A DNA stretch of 64,000 nt, from the NCBI GenBank assembly GCA_949316235.1, contig OX438748.1:23438575-23502574 (forward strand), given 5' to 3'. This stretch comes from Oegoconia quadripuncta. Its lineage: Eukaryota; Arthropoda; Insecta; Lepidoptera; Autostichidae. Under the pieces are notes generated by a model. It was not told the DNA's origin. It saw nothing but the letters and a program-made list of their open reading frames with translations, and did not search any database. Both the position numbers and the translations under genes were made by a program. Position 1 is the stretch's first letter, and each line of letters opens with the position of its first letter. Below are positions 54,012 through 63,846 of the stretch, one piece after another.

Positions 54012-54208
54012 GACGACCGATTGGTGTAGTGGATAGTGACCCTGTCACCAAATCCCACGAGGGGTAAATGTTTATGTGATGAATACAAACATTTATTCCC
54101 GAGTCATGGATGTTTATGTAAATATTTATGTATGTTTATCCATTATCTAGTTTCCATAGCACATGCTTTGCTTAGTTTGGTGACTGTCCGAAATATATAT
54201 TTATATTT
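54012..54208 (+). mobile_element. SINE-C with head deletion
   Basis: GACGACCGATTGGTGTAGTG, GACCCTGTCACCAAATCCCA (B box broken by a deletion), then the usual body and an ATTTATATTTAA tail. Confidence 0.82.
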
Positions 54209-54302
54209 AATAAGGTTCCAGTTGACATTCAAAATTTGCCTTTAAATATATTCAAAACCGCCATAAAAGAGACATTATTTACAATGGGCTATTATATATA
54301 AG
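54209..54302 (+). mobile_element. LINE-Q fragment
   Basis: AATAAGGTTCCAGTTGACAT and TCAAAATTTGCCTTTAAATA. It corresponds to the KVPVDIQNLSFNKF region of the 60.7 kb copy. Confidence 0.55.
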
Positions 54303-54420
54303 GGACACCTTCCTCAAAGGCCGGCAACGCATCTGTGACCCTTTTGGTGTTGCGGGTGTCCATGGGCGGCGGTGATTGCTTTCCATCAGGTGACCCGCAT
54401 GCTCGTTTGCCGCCCTCTCA

Positions 54421-54451
<31 letters not shown>
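54303..54451 (+). mobile_element. LINE-J 3' fragment
   Basis: ACACCTTCCTCAAAGGCCGG to a 30-nt A-tail. The 3' UTR matches the intact copy apart from a few bases. Confidence 0.9.
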
Positions 54452-54455
<4 letters not shown>

Positions 54456-54539
54456 GCTTACAACGTTTGAGAAGTTGTCGTTATGAGATGATACGGAACT
54501 AACTTAACTACCATAAACGTAGGTCACTCACATACCTTA

Positions 54540-54812
54540 TAATAATTATAAATATCCTTTAGACACACACACAGCGCCATCTAGTTCCACAGTAAACAAT
54601 TATAGGCTTGTGTTGTGGATACCAGATGATTGATATACTACATAAATACATTTTTTTTTTGTAAGTAAATACTTATTATAAATGAAGACCTCCGTAACTC
54701 GGGTACACATGTCCGTATTCAGCACACAAACATATGCCCTAGCGGGATTCGAACCCGCAACCTTTTGGTATAGTGGTCAGAGTTGCTAACCACTACACCA
54801 AACAGGTCGTCA
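54540..54812 (-). mobile_element. SINE-B, full length
   Basis: Tail AAATATCCTTTAG, body CAGCGCCATCTAGTTCCAC, B box GGGATTCGAACCCGC, head to AAACAGGTCGTC. Confidence 0.9.
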
Positions 54813-54859
54813 TAGTTTTTCAATTAGTAATTTTTTTTGACTAACTCAGGGTTTGCCAG

Positions 54860-55180
54860 AGGAGCATGGAACGTAGCATATTAGGAGTCAAGCTGATCGA
54901 CCGCATCAGAAATGCTACACTACGCTCACGGACTCGGATCTCTGACGTAGGGAATAAAGCGGTAACGTTGAAGTGGGACTGGGCGGGTCACGTGGGCCGC
55001 ATGCCATGCGAGTTGTGGGCAAATGCGTACACTATTTGGACCGCCAGACGCAGACGTGGCAGACCGCGAAAACGGTGGAGAGACGAGCTTGACAGTTATG
55101 GTTTGCGCTCGCCAAGAACAAAAACGACTGGAAACAGATGAGGAAGGCCTTTGCTCAGCAGTGGGACAATGTGGGTTCTA
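54860..55180 (+). pseudogene. RTE-like LINE C-terminal remnant
   Basis: The translation MERSILGVKLIDRIRNATLR, WDWAGHVGRMP and RGRPRKRWRDEL is the conserved C-terminus after the RT domain of RTE-type LINEs. A shift near 55120 moves to a second frame, [19 protein letters not shown]. No RT core or endonuclease remains. A LINE-J end follows. Confidence 0.82.
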
Positions 55181-55202
55181 TTTTTTTATGGTAATATTTT
55201 TT

Positions 55203-55312
55203 AGGCAACGCATCTGTGACCCTTTTGGTGTTGCGGGTGTCCATGGGCGGCGGTGATTGCTTTCCATCAGGTGACCCGCATGCTCGTTTGCCGCCCTCTC
55301 ATATAAAAAAAG
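55203..55312 (+). mobile_element. LINE-J 3' fragment
   Basis: GGCAACGCATCTGTGACCCT through CCTCTCATATAAAAAAA. It is 5'-truncated and lies 20 bp beyond the RTE-like remnant. Confidence 0.88.
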
Positions 55313-56214
55313 AATAATAATAATAACTTAATGGCATATTTTTGGACAAGATTTTAGTTCGGAATGGTGCAATGGATGGAGTGCCTTACTAAATCAATAA
55401 GCCGAATTACTTTGTATAAGATAAACTCTTTAAAATAGAAACATTTCTCCATATCGGCTGAGGCGTATAGGCTGTAGGAGGTAATACTTCCTTTGGCGTC
55501 GCCGTTGTCAATGCAGATAGCGAATCTCTTCTTGCTCCACATACCTAATTCCCTGTTTAATATAGAAATGAAAATGATTGCTTTGGTACATCAGTGTAAT
55601 AGTGAGCCAGGGTAGGGTAGTTGAACCCTCATTAAGTAGAAAGCGCCTGGATACGCTTCCGCTGAGTAAACATGAGAAACGGTTGAGGAAATCACGCCGA
55701 GCGAAACGAAACGAGATGGATATATTTTAACGGGCATTATACATACATATCTTTTTTCAATTTCATCTGTACAATTCAACCTTGTTCCTTTAGTCAGGGA
55801 AAAATGTTACATTATAATTTTTAGGTCTTGATAAGTATAAGAATAATGTTTATTCAGATAATGTTACATCGTTGAAACTAAATATGTTAGGCTATACTTA
55901 GTACCACTAATACAAAAGCCATAGCTGCCTATCTAGGTTTATGCAACTTGTATTTCAGCATACAGTGCCCTTCCCCTAATACTTTTATGGTAGATAAAAC
56001 GTAAACCCACTCTACTTCCACGTTATATTGTCCGCCTGTCTGACTACAGACAAAGATGTTAGTTTCCATGTAAATATGGACCAATTGAAATTTTTGAGAA
56101 CCTTCGAAAGACCATGATTATTCAAATACACAAAACTGTATCAAAAGCTAAACTCAAAAACACAATACTCAAAAAAAGTTTTTAGAAATTACATTTGTGA
56201 ACGTCATGACATGA
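55313..56214. other. No gene recognised
   Basis: No repeat boundary or exon was found. Confidence 0.5.
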
Positions 56215-56480
56215 CATACAATTATCGCTCATTCACAAAGTAGACTCGCCAGAGCAGAACGAGCAAGTAACTCAAGGGTTGCTCTTTCTAAACAATATTT
56301 TTACAATTTATGATTCGACAAAGAAACAAAGAATATAATAGACTGGATATCGCCGAGCGGTTCGTCTTCATTCTTATCGTCTAGTTAGTCAAAAATGTTA
56401 TAATACCCTTTTGCACATTAGTTTCCATTTAATTGTTGTATAAACTGTATTTAAAAGTAAATTTTGAATGTCTACCAAAA
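56215..56480 (-). mobile_element. LINE-Q 3' end, reversed
   Basis: CTCGCCAGAGCAGAACGAGC, TCAAGGGTTGCTCTTTCT and AATTTTGAATGTCTACCAAA, the complement of the 60.7-61.1 kb element, without an open frame. Confidence 0.65.
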
Positions 56481-56559
56481 CCTTATTATAAATAAAAGCG
56501 TATACATTGTCTCTTGAATGACGTAGTACTTCTGTGCAAGCGACTGATATGAACAGCAA

Positions 56560-56727
56560 GTCTTATCTAAATCTGCCGCCAAGCAGCAATGTTAATAGCA
56601 TTGCTGTGTTCCGGTTGTCATTGGGGTGTTGGGGTTTCCGGGTCAGTACGCTTCCACCTTCGACCTCATCTTCAATTAAAATCAGGTGTGATTGAAGTCA
56701 AGTACCAACCCGTCGTGCAAAAAAAAA
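56560..56727 (+). mobile_element. SINE-A, 5'-truncated
   Basis: CTTATCTAAATCTGCCGCC to the A-tail, with a deletion at the ATAAGATAGCCAG segment. Helitron-F begins at the end of its tail. Confidence 0.83.
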
Positions 56728-56950
56728 CTAGTTTTCCGCCCGCGGCTTCGCTTGCGTGGAATAGCTTTATCGCGGAAATTTATTTATCCCGCGGGAACTA
56801 CTCACTTTATCGGGATAATAAATGTCCTATGTTTTAATCCAGGATATGCTCTACCTATATAACAAATTTCATCCAAATCCGTTCATTAGTTTCGCCGTGA
56901 TTGAGAAACAAACAAACATCCAAACTTTCGCTTTTATAATATTAGTTAGA
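56728..56950 (-). mobile_element. Helitron-F, complete non-autonomous copy
   Basis: Read on the - strand it starts TCTAACTAATATTATAAA and ends GGCGGAAAACTAG, 223 bp, between A and T. It shares ends and interior (CCCGATAAAGTGAGTAGTTC) with the 32.0 kb copy, inverted relative to it. Confidence 0.82.
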
Positions 56951-57029
56951 TTCGATTAGATCGTGTATTTACATTATGAACTTCACCAATTACAGATTCC
57001 TTCTTACTTACATTAAGTTTTCGTAAATA

Positions 57030-57106
57030 CTGGGCTGCGCTGGCGCCGCACGAGTTTGGCGCGCCCTCCGCGCCCGCCCTGCGCGGCCGCGCCATATTGC
57101 GATGCC
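57030..57106. other. GC-rich, CpG-rich patch
   Basis: CTGGGCTGCGCTGGCGCCGC and GCGCGGCCGCGCC stand out in AT-rich surroundings. It could be a promoter or 5' exon edge of a gene not visible here, or part of an unrecognised repeat. Confidence 0.4.
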
Positions 57107-57154
57107 AATGGTGTCGATTCGGATGTACACCAACTAAACTAAAACCAGTTTTAA

Positions 57155-58985
57155 CCCAGTTCTTACTGAAACTATTTTTTGCCTCGTATCGTCGTAATTT
57201 TTTGATGTTGTTACTTTAATACATATAGTTAACAGGGAAAACAAAAATAAAAATTCTAGGTTTTCTGGAAATCTCGGAAAATGAGGGTCTTTTTAACGAT
57301 CAGTAGTAATAGGCGGGTAGGTTAACGTTCATACAAGTATCAGTTTATCAATTATATCCTGTATTATAATAAATAAAAACTGTTTTATTACGGAAAAGGC
57401 TTTATTGTGTTAATGGAAACTATTACTTAACTAAAGGTCTCTATGTAGGAGTATGATAAGTTACAAAACATGTTTTAGGGTGCAAATGGATTTTACATTT
57501 TTGACACGTGAAGTTTGTATTTTTCTTGCAAAGCGAACATCGAAGCTGGGAGTCATTGTACTCTACTATATGATCAATTCTATCATACCGTGAAGTTTCA
57601 CGAATTATACAAGAATATTCAAGAATATTTCATTCAGCATATCAAATAGTGGCCTCAACTTTGCAAATTTATCACTATCGGTAGTTATTTGAGCATTATC
57701 ACAGCAGTGGAGATGTGATAAATGTAAATCTGTCCCTTGACATGGCGTTATATATTAGACTGAAATCAGTGTCTGAAGATTTTTCCCAATACATATATCT
57801 TCGGGGTACTACGATATATCCACTGTAAAGAAGTATGGCCAGAAAACATTTAATTTCACTGGTTGTCACATTACCAACTGTATTCTTTTGAACTGCGTAG
57901 GTGTTTGTATATTTGACCAATAATTCGATAACGCCGTCATCAAACATACATTCGAAGTAATAAAAGGGCGTTTGCAGATATTTTGGTCCATGGTTTTCTT
58001 GCCATTGTAGTCGATCTCTTGGATTATGGCGATTTCTCCAAGTGGATTTTTGATTTTTTGATATAGTTGGATCAACAAATGGAACGGCTGACGAACTGCT
58101 GATAACCGGAGTTGAATTGGATGAAGATGGCTCTGGTTGATGATCTTCTTCAACAAGCGGTTCTTCGGTGACTCGCCTTCGTTGTCGTTGCTAAAGAAGA
58201 CAAGGGATCATTGTCGTTGTCACTATCGGAGACATATATTCTAGATAGAATCCGGATCCGGATACAATAAAAAAAACCGGAGATCCGCAGGAGCTCTTAG
58301 TTGAGAACCTAGATGAAAAAATAATTTATTATGAGAATAACTCAACATACGATGAATTTAAACATTTTATATAAGATCTTTATCAAACCTGGAAGATTGT
58401 TCAAAGTTACAAACTCTTCATCACCAGAATCTTCATCAGTGATATCAGCATTTGCGTTGTCCGGTGGTATAGTGGTTATATTTCTTGGCGATGGGTCATC
58501 ATCATCTAATTGTTCCAATTCGTCGATTATTTCATTGAGAGACAATGGTTTGTTATTTCTGGGCCTGGAAGTTGAAAATACATCCCCAAATTACTACCGA
58601 TCGTTTTAACGATCATCAAAAGTATCGTCATTTATTTTTTAGAAAAATAGTAAAAGTTTATAACTTTATTTCTTAGATGCGTTGGATAGGTAGTAAATTT
58701 ATAAAAAAACATGCATAAAATAACTATATAGCATATGAAAATTCGTAAAAACTTACCGCTTTGAAGACATAATGAAAGTTTATTCCGCCGATATAAATTA
58801 AAACACTAGAACACTTCAAAATTAAGATAATAAGATAATAATGTATGCGCCAAAACACTGTCAAATGATCACTGCGACGATTTGCAAATAAGGAACCAGA
58901 TATTTCCGCTTGTTAATATTTTTAAATTTAGGGTACTTTTAATATATTTTTTTGATCGTTATAACGATCAGTCGCCGTAAATGGG
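57155..58985 (-). mobile_element. piggyBac-family transposon, internally deleted
   Basis: Bounded by TTAA at 57151-57154 and 58986-58989, with CCCA ends on both sides. It carries a degraded transposase gene on the - strand. Subterminal palindromes TGATCGTTATAACGATCA (58952-58969) and GATCGTTTTAACGATC (58601-58616) lie near the 5' end of the gene, with a half-site at 57293. It cannot move by itself. Confidence 0.85.
57441..58770 (-). pseudogene. piggyBac (PGBD-like) transposase, spliced and broken
   Basis: Exon 1 (58757-58770) gives MSSKR up to GTAAGT. Exon 2 (58389-58564) gives PLSLNEIIDELEQ and ITDEDSGDEE to NLP. Exon 3 (from 58308) resumes SQLRAPADL. Both joins restore family sequence. Downstream pieces are MFDDGVIELLVKYTN (57947), EIKCFLAILLYSGY and PRRYMYWEKSSD, then after a frameshift DNAQITTDSDKFAKLRPLFD (about 57640). 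A large deletion near 57605 then leads to the C-terminal cysteine-rich motif RCSLCKKNTNFTCQKC and the stop at 57441. Another frame break lies near 58170. The deleted part would hold most of the catalytic core, so no active transposase is possible. Confidence 0.85.
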
Positions 58986-59231
58986 TTAAAGTAGTACTGT
59001 CTCTTTCTCCCTGGAACAGTACGATGCGACGGTACCACTCCAAAATTAGTTTTAGTTTAGTTGGTGTACATCCGAATCGACACCAATATTATATTGGTTT
59101 CCTAAAATTTATTCCTCAGAAATACTCGGGAGCCTAACTTGTAGATCGCACGAACCGCTCGCTTCTGCAGAACAAAAATACAATTTATGTCCGCGGCATT
59201 TCCCAATAATAGGATGCCATATATCATTATA

Positions 59232-59507
59232 ACGACCTGTTTGGTGTAATGGTTAGCAACTCTGACCACTATACCAAAAGGTTGCGGGTTCGAATCCCGC
59301 TAGGGGCATATGTTTGTGTAATGAATACAGACATGTGTACCCGAGTTATGGATGTTTTCATAAATAAGTATTTATTTACAAAAAAAATGTATTTATGTAT
59401 TATATCAACCATCTGGTATCCACAACACAAGCATATAGTTGCTTACTGTGGAACTAGATGGCGCTGTGTGTATGTCTAAGGATATTTATTATTTATTTAT
59501 TTATTAT
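59232..59507 (+). mobile_element. SINE-B, full length
   Basis: ACGACCTGTTTGGTGTAATG, B box GGTTCGAATCCC, full body, TATTATTTATTTATTTATTA tail. Confidence 0.9.
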
Positions 59508-59705
59508 GCTAAGAAAATAGCTGAAGGAAACTAGCCTCGCGGTGTCCATGTCTGTTAAATAACGGATTTTTTTAATAGCGAAATTACACAACTGCGACTT
59601 TTCGACAACTATAGCCCTTCCAGTATAAACCTAGAAATAGTGTCCACAAGCTCCAACTCTTCGTTTCTTACTAAAACAGTTCAGCTACCTGTTTTGTTTG
59701 TATGT

Positions 59706-59810
59706 GAACACTTTATTCTACACATAATACATTAAGGCGAAATATTGTACAAAGGCGGACTTATCCCATGAGGGATCTCTTCCAGTCGACCCAAATTTAC
59801 AATAGTCAAT
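59706..59810 (-). mobile_element. LINE-D 3' end, diverged
   Basis: GAACACTTTATTCTACACAT, then GGATCTCTTCCAGTCGACCC. The LINE-H piece follows directly. Confidence 0.55.
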
Positions 59811-59815
59811 ATTGA

Positions 59816-60110
59816 TTGGGCGTTTTTTTATGATTGACTGGATTCGCATTTGACCACAATCTCACCTGATGGAAAGTGACGATGTGGTCGAAGATGAAGC
59901 ACGCGATCGCCAGTAAATGCCTATTCACTCTGCTCTTGAAGATCCCAAGGTTGTAGGATTCAGGAAGGACGGAAGCAGTAAGGGAGTTCCATGCCTTGGC
60001 TGTTCGGATGATGAATGAAGATTGAAACTTCTTAGAGCGAATGTTCGGTATATTAACTATATTTGGGTGGAATCCCTTCCCACGCCTAGCGTTTGACATA
60101 AGGTAGTGAA
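59816..60110 (-). pseudogene. LINE-H RT C-terminal remnant
   Basis: The reverse-strand frame reads GKGFHPNIVNIPNIRSKKFQ, SSFIIRTAKAWNSL and ASVLPESYNLGIFKSRVNRH, then passes into the 3' terminus CAGGTGAGATTGTGGTCAAA. It is the longest open LINE-H piece here, with no RT core. Confidence 0.82.
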
Positions 60111-60228
60111 ATTTTATGCATTTAGTTTTTTTTTTCATTAAGGAGTAGGTTATTTGATGTGAACCATTCAACCTTATAGCACTATTCAGGTTGTCAAGAG
60201 TTTTCTGTCATTTCCTAACTTTTTTTAA

Positions 60229-60464
60229 CAGCACCATCAAGATCTACACTAAGCAACTAGGCTTATTATAGATATATTATAGATACCAGATGGTTAATAA
60301 ACTACACAAATACATTTTTTTGTAAATAAATACATATATAAATGAAAAACATCCATAACTCGTGATCACATGGCTGTATTCATCATACAAACATATGCCC
60401 CTAGCGGGATTCGAGCCCGCGACCGAGCAGCAGAGTTTCCAACCATTACACTAAACAGGTCGTT
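60229..60464 (-). mobile_element. SINE-B, lacks terminal tail
   Basis: Begins CAGCACCATCAAGATC. B box GGGATTCGAGCCCGC, with a short deletion beside it. Head to AAACAGGTCGTT. Confidence 0.85.
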
Positions 60465-60494
60465 TGGTTGAACTTTGAAGAGCAAGGAAGTCAA

Positions 60495-60604
60495 GAAATA
60501 AGAATAGCCCTAAAATATGCGAAATGGCTTAACTGATTTTCATCGCTACAATACAATAATACAGTCAATCACATAACACCACTCGTGTTTCGTCGGGAGT
60601 TAAG
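60495..60604. repeat. Repeat-G copy
   Basis: CTTAACTGATTTTCATCGCT, CACTCGTGTTTCGTCGGGAG. It ends where the LINE-Q segment begins. Confidence 0.5.
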
Positions 60605-61082
60605 ATGGCTTATTCCGTCCAGTGGAGCCCTCATTGGATAAATTATGATTACTTTTTAAATACAGAATACATCAATAAAATCACTGTGACCTGCACTGCC
60701 TTTTTTAATAAGGTTCCTGTTGATATACAAAATCTTTCTTTCAATAAATTTAAAGATACTATAAAACAGAAACTTATGAAGAAAGCATATTATAAAATAT
60801 CAGATTATTTAGATGATAAACATTCATGGACATAAACAGCTAGTTCGCGTAACCAGGCTATTTCACAATTAATAATGAAATATTATAATATAAAATAATA
60901 ATTAATAATTTTGTAAAAAAAAGAAACCTTTTTTATACTAAAGAGCAACCTCTCGAGTTTCTTGCTTGTTCTTTTCAGGGGAAAAGTGGCTTTTGAACAA
61001 GCAGTAGCTAAAAAATGTAAAATCTGACTATTTTAAGTGTACCCTGTGTACCTACAAAATAAAGCATTTTTTGATTTTGATT
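60605..61082 (+). mobile_element. LINE-Q 3' end with C-terminal frame
   Basis: A frame at 60605-60835 encodes FFNKVPVDIQNLSFNKFKD and KKAYYKISDYLDD, a typical LINE C-terminus. A 3' UTR follows (AAGAGCAACCTCTCGAGTTT) and a tail, AATAAAGCATTTTTTGATTT with TTTTGA repeats. It is the fullest family Q copy. The RT core is absent. Confidence 0.75.
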
Positions 61083-61560
61083 TTGACTTGAGAAAACTAA
61101 AAGCAGATTATAAAAAATACATAAAAAGCTTTGATGGACTTCCCAGCATTCACGATTATATAAAAAGTGTCCGTTTTTATCAATAATTTGAAATTTTGGA
61201 AAATGACCTCGTAATCACACATCTATAAGGATATTTGTTTTTTTCACTTTCATGTCATTGCATACCTATATACCAGATTTATTATTACACGAACTACAAT
61301 CACAGCCTGTTCGATACAGGTTCGGTAACTATCAGAAAACTCCATTATTGTTACTTGGGAACCTGGGAGAGTCAAACTTTTATACTAGTTAATTACCTAC
61401 GTGCAGTTTCCTCCGGGTTCGGGTCGATACACACTGACTACATCGCTCCCTGAAGCATTATTACACCCACGGATATACGAGTATAGTCATAGTTAGCGAT
61501 AAATTATCGTCAGAATTTATAATGACTGTCATACGTAGTTTGCTACAAGAAGTGAACTTG
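61083..61560. other. No gene recognised
   Basis: 61470-61550 is an inverted relative of 31770-31830. The rest is unrecognised. Confidence 0.45.
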
Positions 61561-61692
61561 CCCCCGTACCATGACGCCGTTTGTCGCGCGCAATGAACGA
61601 GTGAGAGTGGGATAGTTGTTTATTTTGTCCAAGCGAATAAGCAGGACCAATATAATCTTAACAACGTTTATCGCGCCTGTCATGCCACTGCT
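61561..61692 (-). repeat. Repeat-W copy, reversed
   Basis: CCCCCGTACCATGACGCCGT, TTGTCGCGCGCAATGAACG and ATCGCGCCTGTCATGCCACT. It is inverted relative to 42491-42634. Confidence 0.75.
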
Positions 61693-61849
61693 GGTGACCC
61701 TGATGTCTCCGAAAATGATGTAATGACGTAAACACTAATTATTTAGGTCTGCACATGGAAGATTATTAAACATATAGCTATCTATCGTCAAAGAAGATGG
61801 ACCTCCAGAATCATGTGTGATTTCGATTACTTATCATCATCAAGTGGTA

Positions 61850-62158
61850 GAGGTTGAACACCTCGTCACAATATTAGCTCAAATAGGGATGATCAATGAT
61901 ATCCCAAATATAAGCGTTACGTTTGAACGGGCCACCTAGAGTACCTTCCAACCTACTTTTTGGAAACTCAAACATTAATGCATGGAACAACATACACAGG
62001 TCACATTTCGAAATATGCAGAAATGCATACGTGACGGGGGTGAGCCCATCCATCACCCTTTAAACACGTCTATTGATGTTTTTCAATGGAAAGGTTCATA
62101 GTCGTCATTTACGACACCCACGGAAGAGACGGGTTAGTTCTATTCTTTTTATCCGTTA
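61850..62158 (-). repeat. Repeat-M copy
   Basis: GATCAATGATATCCCAAATA, ACTCAAACATTAATGCATGG, TTTCGAAATATGCAGAAATG and CACCCACGGAAGAGACGGG. It is the longest repeat-M copy without an insertion. Confidence 0.62.
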
Positions 62159-62437
62159 GCCCCAAAAGGAGGGTAATGTTTTTCAAGTGCAAGTAACGTT
62201 CGTTCGTAAATTGATCTCTAGAGTGTCATAGGATACACAATACAATACACAACAAACACACTTTATTGTACAAAAGGAGAACATACATTTTACAAAGCGC
62301 GGTACTGAAAAGAGTACAATTAGGCGGCCTTATCACTAAATATTTACATACATTTTATGGCAAAAAATCCTACATGACGCCTGCGAAATACAAAAATATG
62401 CTTTCGGGTTTTTTTTGTTTTTTAAATACTTAAATTA
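62159..62437 (-). repeat. Repeat-E copy split by LINE-D end
   Basis: GAGGGTAATGTTTTTCAAGT and AGAGTGTCATAGGATAC lie left of the insertion. ATACATTTTATGGCAAAAAA and TGACGCCTGCGAAATACAA lie right of it. ATAC is present on both sides. Confidence 0.72.
62236..62342 (-). mobile_element. LINE-D 3' end inside repeat-E
   Basis: ACAATACAATACACAACAAA, ACTTTATTGTACAAAAGG and GGCGGCCTTATCACTAAA. The surrounding repeat fixes both ends to within a few bases. Confidence 0.75.
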
Positions 62438-63089
62438 GATATTACGTGTTAAAACTATACATGATCATTCATGTATTAAGAGACTGACTCAAACTAATTG
62501 ATTAAACAGTGCTAAAAATATATGTACACTGTTCTTAATCTATGCCCTAATTCTACTTTCCACCATTAGTACTATTCCTCCATGTTTGCCCATCGGAAGA
62601 CCCTCTGTTGATTTCAAGTTAATGAGGGTTCAACTATCTATGCCTACCTATCGCTAATCAAAGCTTCATATATGGTAGATTTGGGCTGATAATGGCAAAG
62701 TGAGTGCTATTTAGAAGTACAAGTTCAGTTTGATAAGAAGAGATGTGAAAGTTGAGATCGAGCTTGAGTTGACACTTGAAATTAAACAAAAGAAAACTAC
62801 TGGTGTTACATGTTTCATACACATTCTTTGTCAGGACGTATCTTAGGAATGCCTGGTCGGATTTGAATGCAGTTTTTTTTATATTTGACAATAAAACAGG
62901 GGTCAAGTTCTTAGCCAAGTTTGATGAAAATCGGTCAAGCAGTCTCGAAGATATTTAGCTTTTAACACAGTTTCTGGTGTGCATCGGTGATATCATAGTC
63001 TTTACAGGTTTTTAGACTGAATTTTCTTACGAAATTTTACGAATAATATGATAATCATGATGGAGTATTAAAAGCTTGTTGTTACAAGT
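62438..63089. other. No gene recognised
   Basis: 62840-62960 (GGTCGGATTTGAATGCAGTT, CGGTCAAGCAGTCTCGAAG) resembles an unclassified moth repeat, also hinted at 26440. No exon was recognised. Confidence 0.45.
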
Positions 63090-63408
63090 ATTTTTTTTAT
63101 TTTATGGACAAAGGGTTTGTACTTGACCTCAATCACACCTGATGTTAAGTGAAGATGAGGTCGATTGTGGAAGCGTACTGACCCGGAAACCCAAATATTT
63201 GGGGAACTGGCTATCTTATCTCTGACAACCGGAACAATTGATGTTCGGTTGCAGATTTAGATAAGATGGTGGTAGCTTACAAGGCTGACATTTAAAATGG
63301 CCTAGTACCAACCAAACCGAGTACTAAATGTGTACCCAGCTGGGGATCGAACCCGCGACCTCCGATTCGTAAACCCTATGTTGTTTACATTGAGCCACGG
63401 AGGCGGTT
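63090..63408 (-). mobile_element. SINE-A, full length
   Basis: Tail to head, with a short gap near GGAACAATTGATGTTCGG. The B box is GGGGATCGAACCCGC. Confidence 0.88.
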
Positions 63409-63537
63409 GTAGAATTGATATTTTTTTTTTTTAATTTAAGATAAAATATAATCGCGTAATTGGCATACATCGTGTCCACTGAGCGAGATTTACGTAGTCA
63501 ACATGTATTGTATCACCACACTCCAGTACACCGCTTT

Positions 63538-63846
63538 AACCACCTCCGTGGCTCAATGTAAACAACAATGGGTTTACTATTCGAAGGTCGCGGGTTCGAT
63601 CGCCAGCGGGGTACATATTTAGTACTCGGTTTGGTTTGTGGTAGGGTATTTTAAATGTCCGTCGGACTAGCTACCACCATCTTGTCTGCCGCCAAACAGC
63701 AATGTTAATATCATTGTTGTGTTCCGGTTGTCAGAGATAAGATAGCTAGTCCCCCAAATAAGATGAGGTTTCCGGGCAGTACGCTACCACCCTTAACATC
63801 AGGTGTGATTGAGATCAAGTGCTAACCCGTTGTGCTTAAAAAAAAT
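63538..63846 (+). mobile_element. SINE-A, full length, diverged
   Basis: ACCACCTCCGTGGCTCAATG, B box GGTTCGATCGCC, and a 3' body with a deletion at TACGCTACCACCCTTAAC, ending in an A-tail. With the previous element it forms an inverted pair about 130 bp apart. Confidence 0.87.

Larger units (their letters stand above)
57110..59084. mobile_element. Hairpin MITE split by piggyBac
   Basis: The outer arms 57110-57145 and 59049-59084 are a perfect 36-bp inverted repeat (start GGTGTCGATTCGGATGTACA). With 57155-58989 removed, the remaining 140 bp forms a continuing imperfect hairpin across the TTAA. AAT flanks both ends and may be a 3-bp target duplication. Confidence 0.85.

Noticed and set aside
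57866..58156. A 96-codon frame on the - strand as a separate gene
   Set aside because: It overlaps the true piggyBac frame in another register, which runs through PLVEEDHQPEP to FDDGVIELL, so it is a shadow.
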